The position numbers and the translations under genes were made by a program. Source: Brachionus manjavacas (taxonomy: Eukaryota > Rotifera > Eurotatoria > Ploima > Brachionidae). Taken from it: a stretch of DNA of 64,000 nt. The notes under the pieces were generated by a model. The model did no database searches, had not been told where the DNA came from, and worked only from the letters and a program-made list of their open reading frames with translations. Location of the stretch: the NCBI GenBank assembly GCA_019054805.1, contig JAHQIY010000036.1:124001-188000 (forward strand), written 5' to 3'. Numbering within the stretch: the first letter of the stretch is position 1; every line of letters begins with the position of its first letter. Of this stretch, positions 35,831 through 46,907 are shown piece after piece.

Positions 35831-36272
35831 AATTTAATTATAAAAAGTAATTTTATTCATTGAAAATTGGCAAAATTCAAATTTCTTTTTATATCAATTC
35901 AATATTTTTAGTATATTTATTTATAGAAAAAAATAGAGGGTCTTTAATTTTGCCAATTAATTATTTTTATATCCTTTTATTTAGAACACTTAGCGGCTTC
36001 AATAAAAAATTTTTACTTTATTCAACTGAGTCAAAAAATAAAATTGTTTGTTTAAAATATTTTCGATAAGAGGGTCAAGATTAAATTCTTCAAAATTCCC
36101 AATTTACCCTCAGTCCAATTCAATTAGAACGCGCATGCTGTTTGATCTAAATTTTTTGTTAAGAAAATTTCAAAAATTAATTTAAACATTTTGAATCTTG
36201 ATGCTTTCTTTAATTTTTATTTGATTGAAAAAAAACGCACAAATAATAAAAAAATTAAATTAGCTTCTAGTG
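35831..36272. other. Intergenic DNA upstream of gene E
   Basis: About 440 bp between the outer end of the right arm and gene E. No element recognised; it presumably includes the gene E promoter. The frame at 35860-36069 has no true ATG-start support. Confidence 0.4.
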
Positions 36273-38050
36273 ATGAAATTTAAAATTTCAAAATCAAAAT
36301 CATCAGTTCCAAATAAAGGATCGATTTTAAATGACAAAGATCAAGCTTCACGCTTTCTTAATTTTAACCAAGAAATCAAAAATGATGAAAGGGAAAGTAA
36401 AAGTGCCAACATGCTGTTTTCGCTCAAATCTAAGACTAAAATGAAAAGATCGCATCAAAAAATGAACGGAATTGTTATAAATACCGTAATTGCTTGCCAA
36501 AATGACAAGGATCTAGATGCTCAAAAAAACTCCCACGCTAAATATGAGAAAAATTTAAAAAAAGTCAATTTCAAACAATTTGGAGCTACTTTTGCCAATC
36601 TATTCAAATCTAATGTATGCTTTAAAAAATTAAAATTCTAAAAAATTGATTTTTTTTTCTAAAGAAACAAAACAGTATGGTAACAAACGAAAAGCTAAAA
36701 ATAGATAATGAAAAAATTTTTTTCCCAGTACCAATTCGATTTTCTCCAACTAAAAAAGAGTCTAGTAAGTTTGAATATTAATTTATTTACCGTTAACCAT
36801 TGCCTACTGTTTTTGTTAACAAGGTGAACTTCAATTTCATATTTTTCTAGTTAAAACTTTTTATTTTTAAGAAAAAAAATTATCAATTTTTTAAGATAAT
36901 TAAAATAATATTTTAATGATGTTCAAAAAATATTTTTGATTTAAATTTAGTTCAATTTTTGACTATTATTTCGAAAAAATACTTTTTAATATTTTTTAAA
37001 AAAAGTTGTTAAGCGTAAATTATATCAATAAAAAAAATTTTATATTTAGAAAACACACAGTTTTTATGACTATTTTTCTGACAAAATATACTTTTTTTTG
37101 ATTTTGATGTTAAAAATTTTTAAATTTAAAATTTATTTTTTAATTATCAAAATATTTTGCTTCAAACTCCAAATTTCACCGCCGCTTTAAGAAAATTAAA
37201 TTTCAAATTATTTAAAATAGGACACTATTGATGGAAGATTAATTTATTTCTCAACAAAAAAATTGTCATTGTATAGTTTGGATGGTAATAAATCCAAAAG
37301 AAATGAATTTGAAGTTCGACTAATTTCTGAGAGTAAAAGGCAAGAGTTTACGGCATTTAAATTTTTTTGTTTCTTCAAAAAGCTAAGCTATTAGCAAAAG
37401 GATTTGGCACAGATGAGATTGAAAATTCTAGTAAAAATGTGGCCTTTAAATCTGTTTCTTCCTTAATTCAGAATTTCGAAGAAAGAGCCAACCAGGCCAG
37501 AAAAAACCAGCCCTCAATGGGCCTGAAAGCGTACAATCTAAAAGCAAAATTGATTCCAAGCAAAACAGGTGAAATAGATGACAATAATAAAAATTTTGCA
37601 TGCAATGATGACAAACCAAAGCTCTTTAAAAATAAATCAGAAATATTTGATGTGTTACCTAAATCAGAAATTCAAAATGAACTAAATGCATTCAAATCAG
37701 ACTCCAATTTGAAGCGAGATTTTGAAAATCAAGAGCTGTATGACTGTTTGGTCAACTACGAGTCCCATCAATTGTATAGAAATGCTGCCAATGAGTTAAA
37801 GTCTTTGTCCGATAAAACACAGCTAAATTTAAATTGTGACAATGTAACACCACATTCAGATAGTTTGGCTCCATTTTTAGACGAAACAAGAGAAAGCTAT
37901 AATCCACAACCTCTCTTTTCATCGACAGCAGCTGATTTTGACAACGATTTAGGCGAATTTAAACTGCCCATAACTCCTCTTAGACATGTATCCAACATGT
38001 CCAAGATGAAAAAGTTGCGCAGCTTTAGCAATATGAATATAGATAATTGA
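36273..38050 (+). CDS. Gene E: three-exon MGL-motif family protein
   Basis: Unrecognised family. Proposed exons: 36273-36614, 36665-36764 and 37395-38050 (an alternative acceptor at 37383 adds four residues). The introns have GTATGC...AAAG and GTAAGT...TTAG ends and the frame stays open through all joins, giving about 365 residues. The last exon has no ATG at its start, which supports it being internal. Seen: the basic N-terminus MKFKISKSKSS, PVPIRFSPTKK in exon 2, then SLIQNFEERANQARKNQPSM followed by GLKAY (motif from about residue 186). An acidic tail ends with LPITPLRHVSN, a possible proline-directed phosphorylation site. It is the mirror-position partner of gene A outside the other arm. 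The 630-bp second intron is longer than typical here. Confidence 0.55.
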
Positions 38051-38240
38051 TTAACATTATATTATTGTCAGAACAAAATTTTTGTTTCCGGTTTATAAAA
38101 TTGAAATTTTTCAATTCATATTTAGAATTTAATTATTGAATTTTTGTATTTAATTTAAAGAAAATTTTTTGACACCAAAATTAAAAGAAGAAATAAATAT
38201 TAATTTTTTAAAAATTCAATTTATTAATTAATTTTTTTCT

Positions 38241-39114
38241 TTAGACAGAAATTTTTTGAAGCATCGCCTTGATCATGTTAAACTTTTCCACAATGGATAT
38301 AAATAAGCTTTGGTCATTAATAAAATTAACGCCTAATAAGGTCCATTTATTCCTATAATAAGTAAACAAACCTGATTGATTGTGGCAGCGCTCGTTGTCA
38401 TATGCTAAGTCTGAAATTTTCACTCGATAAAAATACCAGTCCGAGCGATTAATTTTCTCTTCTATCTCACACGCATACATTTTGTCAGGATGATTTGTCA
38501 ATGATTTCGAAGACTCATCAAAGTTCCTTTAAATTAAAATTGAAAATTATTAAAAAACCAAGTTTAAAAAATAGAAACCATGATAGAGTTTTTAAATTTG
38601 TTAGTTTTTCATTTATATTTTGAATACAAATAGGCATATAGAACTTGCTAAAATTCATAAATTGTTTTAACTCAATTATGACAAAATATTCGTTTTCATA
38701 GACTTTCTCTACCAAATATTCATCATCAAAATGAAATACCCTTACTGCCTCTTTTACACCATTAAAATTTTCATACAAATTAATGAAACTAAAAATAAGA
38801 CTTCTAGATATTACGAAACCAAGATATCTCATGTTCGTTTTGGTTTCAATGATCACATCCCATGGCCATTTAAAGCTGTCGCAGTCCACTCTTCTGCTTT
38901 CCAAAATTCCAATTTGATATTCAGGAATAATACCACATATGTACTCTGGCTTTAATACAGCATCACCATATTGGTTTTGATCTTGCTCAATTAGATCTCT
39001 ATTTTTAAATTTTGACTCAAACCGATAAATTTCGTATGTGTAATTACTTATTAAAACAATACAAAATACACAACCAAATATTATAAGATCATTTACAAAT
39101 ATTTGAAGTTTCAT
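38241..39114 (-). CDS. Membrane-anchored inactive serine protease homologue
   Basis: Two exons, 38579-39114 (ATG at 39114) and 38241-38526. The 52-bp intron splits a tryptophan codon, giving 273 residues. Seen: a hydrophobic segment near residues 8-26 (DLIIFGCVFCIVLISNY) that reads as a signal anchor, then a degenerate trypsin (S1) fold: FKWPWDVIIE (the PWxV strand), YLGFVISRSLIFSF where active enzymes have LIS...TAAHC, NEYFVIIEL where they have nDIALL, and FSKFYMPICI matching the FSxxVxPICL strand. The C-terminal block reads CHNQSGLF then W-x-LLGV, matching C-x-GDSGGP and WxLxGI. The catalytic His and Asp are replaced while the Ser is kept, so it should not cleave peptides. Such homologues often act as binding or regulatory proteins. 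Assignment is by motif order only. Confidence 0.6.
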
Positions 39115-41696
39115 TCTCGATAGTATAAAAAAGAATGTTTTTTTACAAGCACAAAACTAAAGTTCAAAATAAAATTAGAAAATAATTAACGATTTGAACA
39201 AAAAGAGCGCAATACAAAAAATTAGTTCAAAGTGATTATTTTTATATTTCATTAGGGCTGGTAAGTTCGTGGCCTGTTGATCACATCTTTCAAACTAGCA
39301 GAGTTATTAGATAATTACTCATATAAAAATTTAGTAACGAAATCACAAAAAATCACAGTTTTTAGACAAATTTGAGATTTTTATTTCAAATTCTTGAATT
39401 TAAAACTATTTAAAAAAAGAAATGTCACCAATTTATTTTTGATTATATAATTTTTTGTAAGATTCAGTGTAGTGAAAAATGGACTTATTGCCGACAAATT
39501 TATTTTTTTAAATTTAATGTTTTTTTTGTATGAGATTTTTGTTTTTGTCAAAATTAACTCTTTATCTCATTCTATTTTATTTTTTTTAGCTAAAAATTTA
39601 AAATATCGCAAAATCATAGCTATCTGAATAAAATTGTTTCCATTATCTAAATTAGTCTTTGTTAAAGCTTTAAAAAATATGCATTTTAGCAGAGTTGTTT
39701 AAAAGTCCCAAAATTAAGTCAAAGTCCGGAATTTTTTTTCTTCAAAAGTCCAACACATGCTAGATACATAATAACTATCTGGAACGGCAGAAATTTCATT
39801 TGTATATCTTTACTTTTATTTTTTTAAAAGTATAGATATAATTTTGATAGATATAGTAATAAATGTTAAGTTTTTTGATTTTTCTAATAACCTTTTTAAG
39901 AGCCTAAAAAAAGGCTTAAAGCTGAATATTTCTTATTTAATTTAGAAAAATCAATTAGGTCCATTAATGAAAAAAATTAATGTAAAAATTAAGTTAAAAT
40001 TGACACAAATCGTTGTAGAATATATTTTTATTTTACTATTATACAATTTCGATATTTTTTTTTATCACAAAAATTTATTTACTAGTTTATTTTACTACTA
40101 CTACTACTGCAAAGACAATTTTAGCATACAAAACCTTTTTCTTGGTCCAAAATAAAAAAAAACAATCACATATAATTTTTAGCATGAAATAAAATCTTTT
40201 CAATTAAAAATTGTTTTCGATTTATTTTTAAATTTTGAAAAAAAACATATCATGTATTTATAAAAGGGAATATTATTTCAGCAGAATCATTTTCTGATTA
40301 GCGCAATGAAAAAAACATTCAACACAATTCGAATTCTTCTCAGCACAGAAAATTATATTTAAAAAAAAAAGACATTTAACACAAAAAAATTGTGTTTGAA
40401 AATAATTCGTAAAGGAAATTTTTTTTCAACACAAAAATCTTTATAATAAAAAATTTTTTTTTTTTAATTTTAAATTTTATTTAAAGATATTTATATTTGG
40501 AAGTTGGGTTATTAAAGTAAATTTCGAAGCTTTAAGAAAAGAAATTGAAAAAAATTAGTCCCTTGAAAATCATTTTTCCGCATTTTTTCTCTTTTAGGTT
40601 TAGTCGCGGTTGTTTTTGAAGAATTAGTCTTAATCGAATAAGACATTTCTAACACTGATTCAGATTCATTATTTGGACTAGAGTTAGTGCTTGAGGATTT
40701 GGAACTAGGGCTTAAGGATTTGTGACTGGAATTAGGGCATGAGTTGTTGCATGAGATTTGGACTAGATATTTTTGGACTGGGATTTGGACTAACGTCTTT
40801 TTTTTTCGACTTTTTGTTGTTGATGGCAAAGGGTCAACAACCTTTGGGATCTTTTTATTACGCCTTTTTTTTGGTTTATCTTGGGTTAAGTAAATAATTT
40901 GTTTATTATTTCTTAAAATTTATTTCTAAATAAAAAATCTTATTTCAATCAGAAAAAAATTAAAATTAATTTTTATTAAATTTCCCTCCATTAAGAAAAT
41001 GTTCATTTAACTTTTTTTTTTAAATTTTCAAGTTAAATAATAAGCATTTTTGTGTATAATGTTTTTTTTTAAAATAATTTTCTTTATTGGATGCATTTAT
41101 TTCATTTTTAATTTTTGTGTTGAGCTTTTTGAAATTGTGCTGAAAAGGGGGACCCTTTCTAAAATTGTTTAAAAATGAAACATAAATATTCATTTAACAT
41201 GTTTCAATAAAACACTTAATCATGATTGATTTTGTTTCTGTCCAAACTTTTTTAATTGAAATGCTTAAATAAAATTTTCTATGTATTCTTTTTTATAAAT
41301 AAATAAAATGTATGAGTAATTTCTATTGTTAAACGAAGTTAATTATCTCTGTTAAATTTTTATTTAAATAAGCTTAATTTCTAGGAAAAATCAAAAAATA
41401 AATTTGCTTAATATTTTATTTCTGTGCTAAAAAGGAAAAATAATCAAAAATCATAATTTTAATTAAAAGTATTTTTACTGGAGACTTTTATCAAAAAGTA
41501 AATTTATTTTTAACTTTTAATTTGAACAAAATCCGTAATAAGAGAATAAATCATCATTATTTGTCACAGGAAATCATAATTTCTTTTTTTAAACTAAGCC
41601 TGTATTAGAAAAATATGAATAATATTTCCATAGATACAAGAAAAATTTTAAAATTACATTCAATTTAAAAACTCTAGGAAAATTTTTAATTGAAAA
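39115..41696. other. Intergenic DNA with a MITE fragment
   Basis: About 2.6 kb, AT-rich. It holds a partial copy of the 54312-54822 MITE near 39687-39800 and a (TAC)n microsatellite near 40095-40109. The minus-strand frame at 40512-40829 is serine-rich but has no ATG near its start, so I do not call it. Confidence 0.5.
39687..39800 (+). mobile_element. hAT-like MITE fragment
   Basis: Begins AGCAGAGTTGTTTAAAAGTC and continues AAGTCCGGA...AAAAGTCCAACAC and an AACTATCTGGAACGGCAGAA block. Each piece matches, in order, the left part of the element at 54312-54822. The right half is missing. Confidence 0.6.
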
Positions 41697-43334
41697 ATGT
41701 CCCAGACTCCTCTTGAATTTCTTTGTCCGATTTCTCAGTCGATCATGAACGATCCTGTAAATCTTTCATGTGGACACACATTTGACCGAAATAACGTCAG
41801 TCTATGGATCATGAACAACTCATCTTGTCCAACATGCAGAAAGAACATAGACGACCAAAATTTGTACACCAACTGGGCACTAAAAAGCCTAATCGAAAAG
41901 TTCAACAATTCATCATTCTCGGTCCAGGACCTTGGCAATCACTTTGATGAAAATGTGGCACCCGATGATTCAGTGAACGAAATTGAAATCAATAGCTCAA
42001 CACTGTCTTCAATCAAGGCAAGCGTTAGTTTATACAGAGATTATGTCGACTTGTGTCTTGAAGTACCAAGCCTTGAAAAACGGCGCCCAGTGTCATTTGT
42101 TTGCGTCATAGACATTTCAGGCTCAATGTCCTCTGTGGTGGGAAATGCAGAAGGCGGCAAAGCTTTCACTCGTTTAGATCTAGTCAAGCATGTCCTTAAC
42201 GTAATGATTACATCTCTAACTGGATCAGACCAGTTGGCATTGATTAGTTTTAGTGACGAAGTTGCCACCGAGTTGGATCTGATTCCAATGAGCTCGGAGA
42301 ATAAGAGTTTGGCTAAGCAAATTGTTCAACAGCTGTGTTCTCTTAACTCGACATTTACTGGTCCTGCACTACAAAAGGCCTATAAACTTATTGAAAAAGC
42401 ACCCAAAAATCACATAAAATCGGTGATTTTGTTAACTGATGGCCAAGACACAGAAGGTAGCGACATTTTGGAAACAAAATTTGAGTACATAAAAAAGCCC
42501 GTTGACGTTCAATTGAACACATTCGGCTTTTCGAATGATATAGTCTCGTTGTGTTTGGACCGATTGGCCGTGAGAGGAAAAGGAATCTTCGGATTCATAC
42601 CAGATCAATCGATGATCGGAACAATTTTCATCAATTTCATGTCAAACACATTTCTAACTTTTATTCAAAATCTAAAAATTAGCTTGAGAAATGGTCACCA
42701 ATTTGCTCTAGAAAGCTCAAAAACCAAAATAACAACAGTCCAGTCTGGAAAACAGCATCATTTTTTGATTAAAAAGCACGCCGATTCCGATCTGAATGAC
42801 TTCAAGATAAAACTGAGTCTTATGGACTCACAAATTGAACTCAAGTGTGAGAGGGTTCAAGCTGATGAGGACAATTACAGCTTGCAACTAAGCAGATTCG
42901 TGATGCTGTCAATTTTAACTGATGCCAACTTAATCAAGCTTGACTTGGCCAAGTATTATTCACAATTTAAATTAGCTGAATTTTTGGCTGAAATCAAGCA
43001 AACCGATAGACCTGATGCAAACAATGAGCAGATTTCGCTGAGCTTGAAGTACTGGAACACATGGGGACAGCATTACGTCCGCTCATTCAAATTTGCTCAT
43101 TTGTTTGAGCAAGCAATCAACTTTAAATCACCTTCGATGAAATCTTACCGAACCGAACAGTTCGATCAGCTAATCGAAAAATTAACCCAGACTTTTGTTA
43201 CTCTGCCACCTCCGAGACCAAGCGGTCATGCCATCCACAACAGCCCTCACATAAATATGACCAACATCATGGACCGCAATAACGGCTGTGTACTGTCAAG
43301 TTGTTTGGTGCGCTTCATATCGAGATTTTTATGA
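41697..43334 (+). CDS. U-box/RING and vWA protein, N-terminal part of a vWA-Hint gene
   Basis: Open frame of 545 codons from the ATG at 41697. Seen: an N-terminal U-box/RING-like domain (residues about 7-70) with FLCPISQSIMNDPVNLSCGH, then TFDR and CPTCRKN. Next is a vWA domain (about 115-300) with an intact metal-ion-dependent adhesion site DISGSMS (Asp139) and LLTDGQDTEG, and then a helical region typical of the segment that follows vWA in vWA-Hint proteins. Around residue 530 the frame reaches NNGC, where the Hint domain of this family normally begins with its catalytic cysteine. The rest of Hint is found 2 kb downstream (45268-45813), beyond a LINE. The last ten or so codons of this frame are therefore probably not native. 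It may act as a ubiquitin ligase; the Hint domain would be expected to self-cleave. Confidence 0.85.
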   Translation: MSQTPLEFLCPISQSIMNDPVNLSCGHTFDRNNVSLWIMNNSSCPTCRKNIDDQNLYTNWALKSLIEKFNNSSFSVQDLGNHFDENVAPDDSVNEIEINSSTLSSIKASVSLYRDYVDLCLEVPSLEKRRPVSFVCVIDISGSMSSVVGNAEGGKAFTRLDLVKHVLNVMITSLTGSDQLALISFSDEVATELDLIPMSSENKSLAKQIVQQLCSLNSTFTGPALQKAYKLIEKAPKNHIKSVILLTDGQDTEGSDILETKFEYIKKPVDVQLNTFGFSNDIVSLCLDRLAVRGKGIFGFIPDQSMIGTIFINFMSNTFLTFIQNLKISLRNGHQFALESSKTKITTVQSGKQHHFLIKKHADSDLNDFKIKLSLMDSQIELKCERVQADEDNYSLQLSRFVMLSILTDANLIKLDLAKYYSQFKLAEFLAEIKQTDRPDANNEQISLSLKYWNTWGQHYVRSFKFAHLFEQAINFKSPSMKSYRTEQFDQLIEKLTQTFVTLPPPRPSGHAIHNSPHINMTNIMDRNNGCVLSSCLVRFISRFL

Positions 43335-43499
43335 CACTTTGATAATCCGAAATTATGTTAATCAACTCTCCAGAACCGAATTACTGTCAAAAAAAGAGGG
43401 AATCATTTTATGGGAATTTAGACAAAATATAGGATGGATCAATTACTTAGTTTTTATCGATTATCAATTAATCAATTGTTGTTGTTAAAAGTTTATTTT

Positions 43500-45250
43500 A
43501 TATTTCAAAAGAAATAAAGGCTTTGAGTAATGGAACTCCTTTCGCCTTTGGTATTTAAAATTTCAAAAAAGTGTCCATATAAAAAGTTGTGTTGAATTAA
43601 TTAAATTAATAAAATGACAATAGAAGTTGAAAAAGAAAACGGAAATGTTACAGAAAAACAGTTGTCCATTGAAATAGCTCATTTGAGACTTTACAAAGAA
43701 GGGTTTTAAGTTCAGAACTTGTTGAGCTTTCAACAAAAACATCAATATAATCCTGTATGAGTGAAGTAATGAGTGTGTTTTCACATATTAAACTTTTTTT
43801 TATGTATTTTTCGAGCAGAATTCTGAGTCTAGACTCAATTCTATCAACCTTTTGGTCCTTGAGAAGGCCAGAAAGTTGGATAGAAGGTGTGTCATAAGGT
43901 AAGTGATAGATTGATTTAAAACATGTATTTTGAATTACTTGCAGTTTTTGAATGTTTGTCTGGGAGACACGGTATAAGATGAAAAAACTATAGTCTATAA
44001 TGGAACCTATAAGTGCATTATAGACTCCAATTAAGGTTTTTTTATTTAACTTCCACGGTCTGTGTGACAAAATTTTAATTAAATTTACGCGATCATGACA
44101 TCTAGAACGAATAAGTTCAACCTGGGAGTTGAAACAAAGACTTTGGTCAAATTTTATTCCAAGGAAGACTGGGGAGTCAGTGTAGGGTATTTGTTTTCCA
44201 AATAGTTTTAGACTTAACTTAATGTTTTTTGACGGATTACCAGAGTAAAAAATGTAGCTTCATTTTTCTGGGGACATCTTTAGCCTCCATTTTTGTAGCC
44301 ACAGCTGCAATTTTTTAAGATAGTTATTTATAATGTTAGTAATGTTCCCATACTTTTTAAAAACAAAAAAGGTCACCAGGTCATCGGCAAATAACAAGGA
44401 ATATGAGTGGTTTTTTTGGTCCTGCTTGGGGATATCATTAATAAAAATAGTAAAGAGTAAAGGACTAATGACTGCACCCTGGGGAACTCCAGTATCTATG
44501 GAACCTGAATCCGAGACAAAGTTATTTACTTTCACAAAAAAACTTCGATTTTTTAAAAAGTTAACCACCCACTCCAGAATGTAGAGAGGGGCCCCAATTT
44601 TGGTAAGTTTGTAAATTAATCCACTGTGCCATACCTTTTCAAACGCTTTAGAGATGTCGAAGAAGAGGGAACATACTTTTTTCTTTCTAACTAAAGTTTC
44701 AGAGACCTTTTGAGTTAAAAACACCAAATTGTCGGAGGTACGTCGATGCTGCCTAAAGCCAGACTGTTCCTTGCAGATAAGACTCTTGTTTTCAAGGAAA
44801 TTGTAAAGCCTACTTGTAATAATCCTTTCAAGAACTTTTCCAAGACAGCTAGTGACACTAATTGGGCGGTATTTAGACGGGTCAGAACTAACTTTTTTTT
44901 TGGGATCATTGTTATTTTAGATGTTTTCCAAGCATCTGGGATTTCGGATGTAGCTAGACAGAGGTTGAAAAAACTCGCTAGACCGATTATGAACGGGTCA
45001 GGGAGATTGTTCAACATACGGTTACATAAGTTGTCAGGTCCAGGGGCTGACTCGTCTTTTAGTTTTCTAATGCTTTTTTTTAGCTCTTCAATTGTGATTT
45101 TAGGAAAAGACTTTTCGGCATTCAAATAATGATTGCCTTTCAGATAATCCTTATTTGATACAAAATCAATTAGATTCATTATTCTTTTTTATAGCACAGT
45201 CTATCTTTTAAACTTTCCGATAATACTCGCATGACTAAACATGGCAGTAA
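43500..45250 (-). mobile_element. 5'-truncated non-LTR retrotransposon (Jockey/CR1-like LINE)
   Basis: On the minus strand: IRKLKDESAPGPDNL and WKTSKITMIPKKK, FFDISKAFEKVWHSGLIYKL, GVPQGAVISPLLFTIFINDI and the catalytic box LLFADDLV, WRLKMSPEK, then the thumb region LIGSIIDYSFFILYRVSQT. These are the ordered blocks of a non-LTR reverse transcriptase. The endonuclease half is missing. The reading frame shifts in an A-run near 44890 (after MIPKKK) and meets a stop just after MSPEK near 44265. The copy is therefore dead but not very old. It ends near 43500-43560 and separates the vWA and Hint parts of the host gene. Confidence 0.9.
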
Positions 45251-45267
45251 TAAATTAATTTTTTGAA

Positions 45268-45813
45268 ATGTCAGTGAAATACATGATTTCGACTCAATAT
45301 GTGAAAAATTGCCAAATTAAAACACTTGAGCAATTGAAAAAAGGAGATGTTCTGAGCAATGATGCCAAGGTTGTTTGTCTAGTTAAATCTAAATATGAAG
45401 CAAATTTGGTCAAAATAAATAATTTGATAATTACTCCTTACCATCCAGTCTTTTTTGAGGGCAAATGGCAATTTCCCATCGAGATATATCTGCAAAAGAA
45501 AGTGAAAATGGGTGATTGTGAGACTTGTTGTGTGAGTTTGATTGAGAATTCCAAGCCAATTTCGGTCTGTAACATTGTGTTAGATAAAAAGCATTGTGCG
45601 AATATAGAAGGACTTAACTGTATTACTCTTGGTCATGGATGCAAACGAAATAAAGTTTTAACTCATGCCTATTACGGAAGCCACAAGTGTATTGAAGATT
45701 TGATGAGTTTTAAAGGATGGAATGATGGACTGATAAATATGAAAAATTTTGACGTTATTCGCGACTCTAATGGATGCGTCAAGGGCATTTCAAATATACA
45801 AACAACAGATTGA
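45268..45813 (+). CDS. Hint (hedgehog/intein) domain, C-terminal part of the vWA-Hint gene
   Basis: Frame open from before 45268 to the stop at 45813. Seen: QIKTLEQLKKGDVLSND (the conserved I-x-x-L-x-x-GD block of Hint), VCLVKSKYEANLVKINN, then ITPYHPVFFEGKWQFP with the TxxH-like histidine. LGHGCKRNKVLTHAYYGSHK follows and is characteristic of the C-terminal half of the Hint domain found after vWA domains in protist and animal proteins. The ATG at 45268 is probably not the true start, because the domain's catalytic cysteine lies in the upstream frame (NNGC near 43290). Counting from that cysteine to GD with the LINE removed gives about the canonical 22-23 residues. Either an intron carries the LINE or the gene is broken; I could not find a clean in-frame GT/AG pair. 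Confidence 0.8.
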   Translation: MSVKYMISTQYVKNCQIKTLEQLKKGDVLSNDAKVVCLVKSKYEANLVKINNLIITPYHPVFFEGKWQFPIEIYLQKKVKMGDCETCCVSLIENSKPISVCNIVLDKKHCANIEGLNCITLGHGCKRNKVLTHAYYGSHKCIEDLMSFKGWNDGLINMKNFDVIRDSNGCVKGISNIQTTD

Positions 45814-46907
45814 AATTTTTAGAGAAAAATAAAAAATACTTTTTATTTTAATAGTTTTATTAAGAAACAGAAAATTTGGATTTTTAAAAATTTTTTAATA
45901 AAAACATAACAAAAATTCATCGATCTAATGCGTTTAAGCTATCAAACCGAGACTCATGTCTTAGTCAATAGGAAAACCTATCGTAACATTTTTATTCTAT
46001 TATTATTAACAAGCCACGTACCTCTCCAGCTTTTAAATTACACTTTCAGAAAATCTATTTCAATATTCGATTTGTAAAATTTATAAAGAAAAAAAATAAA
46101 CTCAGATGTGATCTGCTTAAATTTTTTCTTTTATCAGTTTAAATACTAATCGTTATAGAGTGCTTGGGAATTTGATATTAATTACTTGCAAACATTTTTT
46201 CAACTTTCTAGTTTGCTTTTTTTTTTACTAAGTTTACTACACTAATGGTTTCTATAAGAATAATAGTACTTCCAAGGTTGTTCCGAAGCAAGGCCTTGAA
46301 TTATTTTATTTATTGTTCTTTTCTTTTAATTTTTTTTTTAACAAAGTTTTTTAAATTCTTTTTCTTTTCAACTTCTTTTTAACTAAGCCAAAATTCGAAA
46401 AAATTAATGATACGAGAGACTGGAGTAATTAAATTTTAATTTAAAGGATGATAAAATATGGAAAATTATCTGTTATAATTTTTCCTGGTAGCATTGGGAG
46501 TAGGCAAGTTTTTTGCATCTTTCATGAGTTTCTCAGATACATAAGTAATTGACCATTTGACAGATGGAAAGAAAATATTGGACTTGTTCTAAAAACATAT
46601 TTTTTAGCTGACTCGATTGCTAAAATATCAGTTTAATTTATAATAGCTTTTTTTGATAAATATTTATTAAATAAATGGCATGTTATTATACTTTATACTT
46701 TTTTTTAGAAAAATAAAGCACTAGTTATTTTAGAAGAACAAAAAAATACTTAATTTATTTTTTTGTGTTTTTCGATCGGACTGGTCTTTCGTGTTTTTTC
46801 TTTAATACTTTTTCATTGTTTTCCAATCTACTCTTTTTTGCTAATGGCTGCCCCGCTACCTCATCTGTTTCAAACTCTCCACAACTAATTATGCATACTT
46901 CATACAT
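45814..46907. other. AT-rich intergenic DNA
   Basis: About 1.1 kb. No gene seen. The frame at 46765-46974 runs into the terminal repeat of the next element and is not supported. Confidence 0.45.

Noticed and set aside
40512-40829. Serine-rich minus-strand frame of about 105 codons
   Set aside because: It lacks an ATG near its start, follows local low-complexity repeats, and has no splice context that would make it an exon.
43288-43488. Short frame overlapping the end of the vWA frame
   Set aside because: It begins at a non-ATG-supported point inside the vWA gene and reads through AT-rich sequence beside the LINE; no domain.
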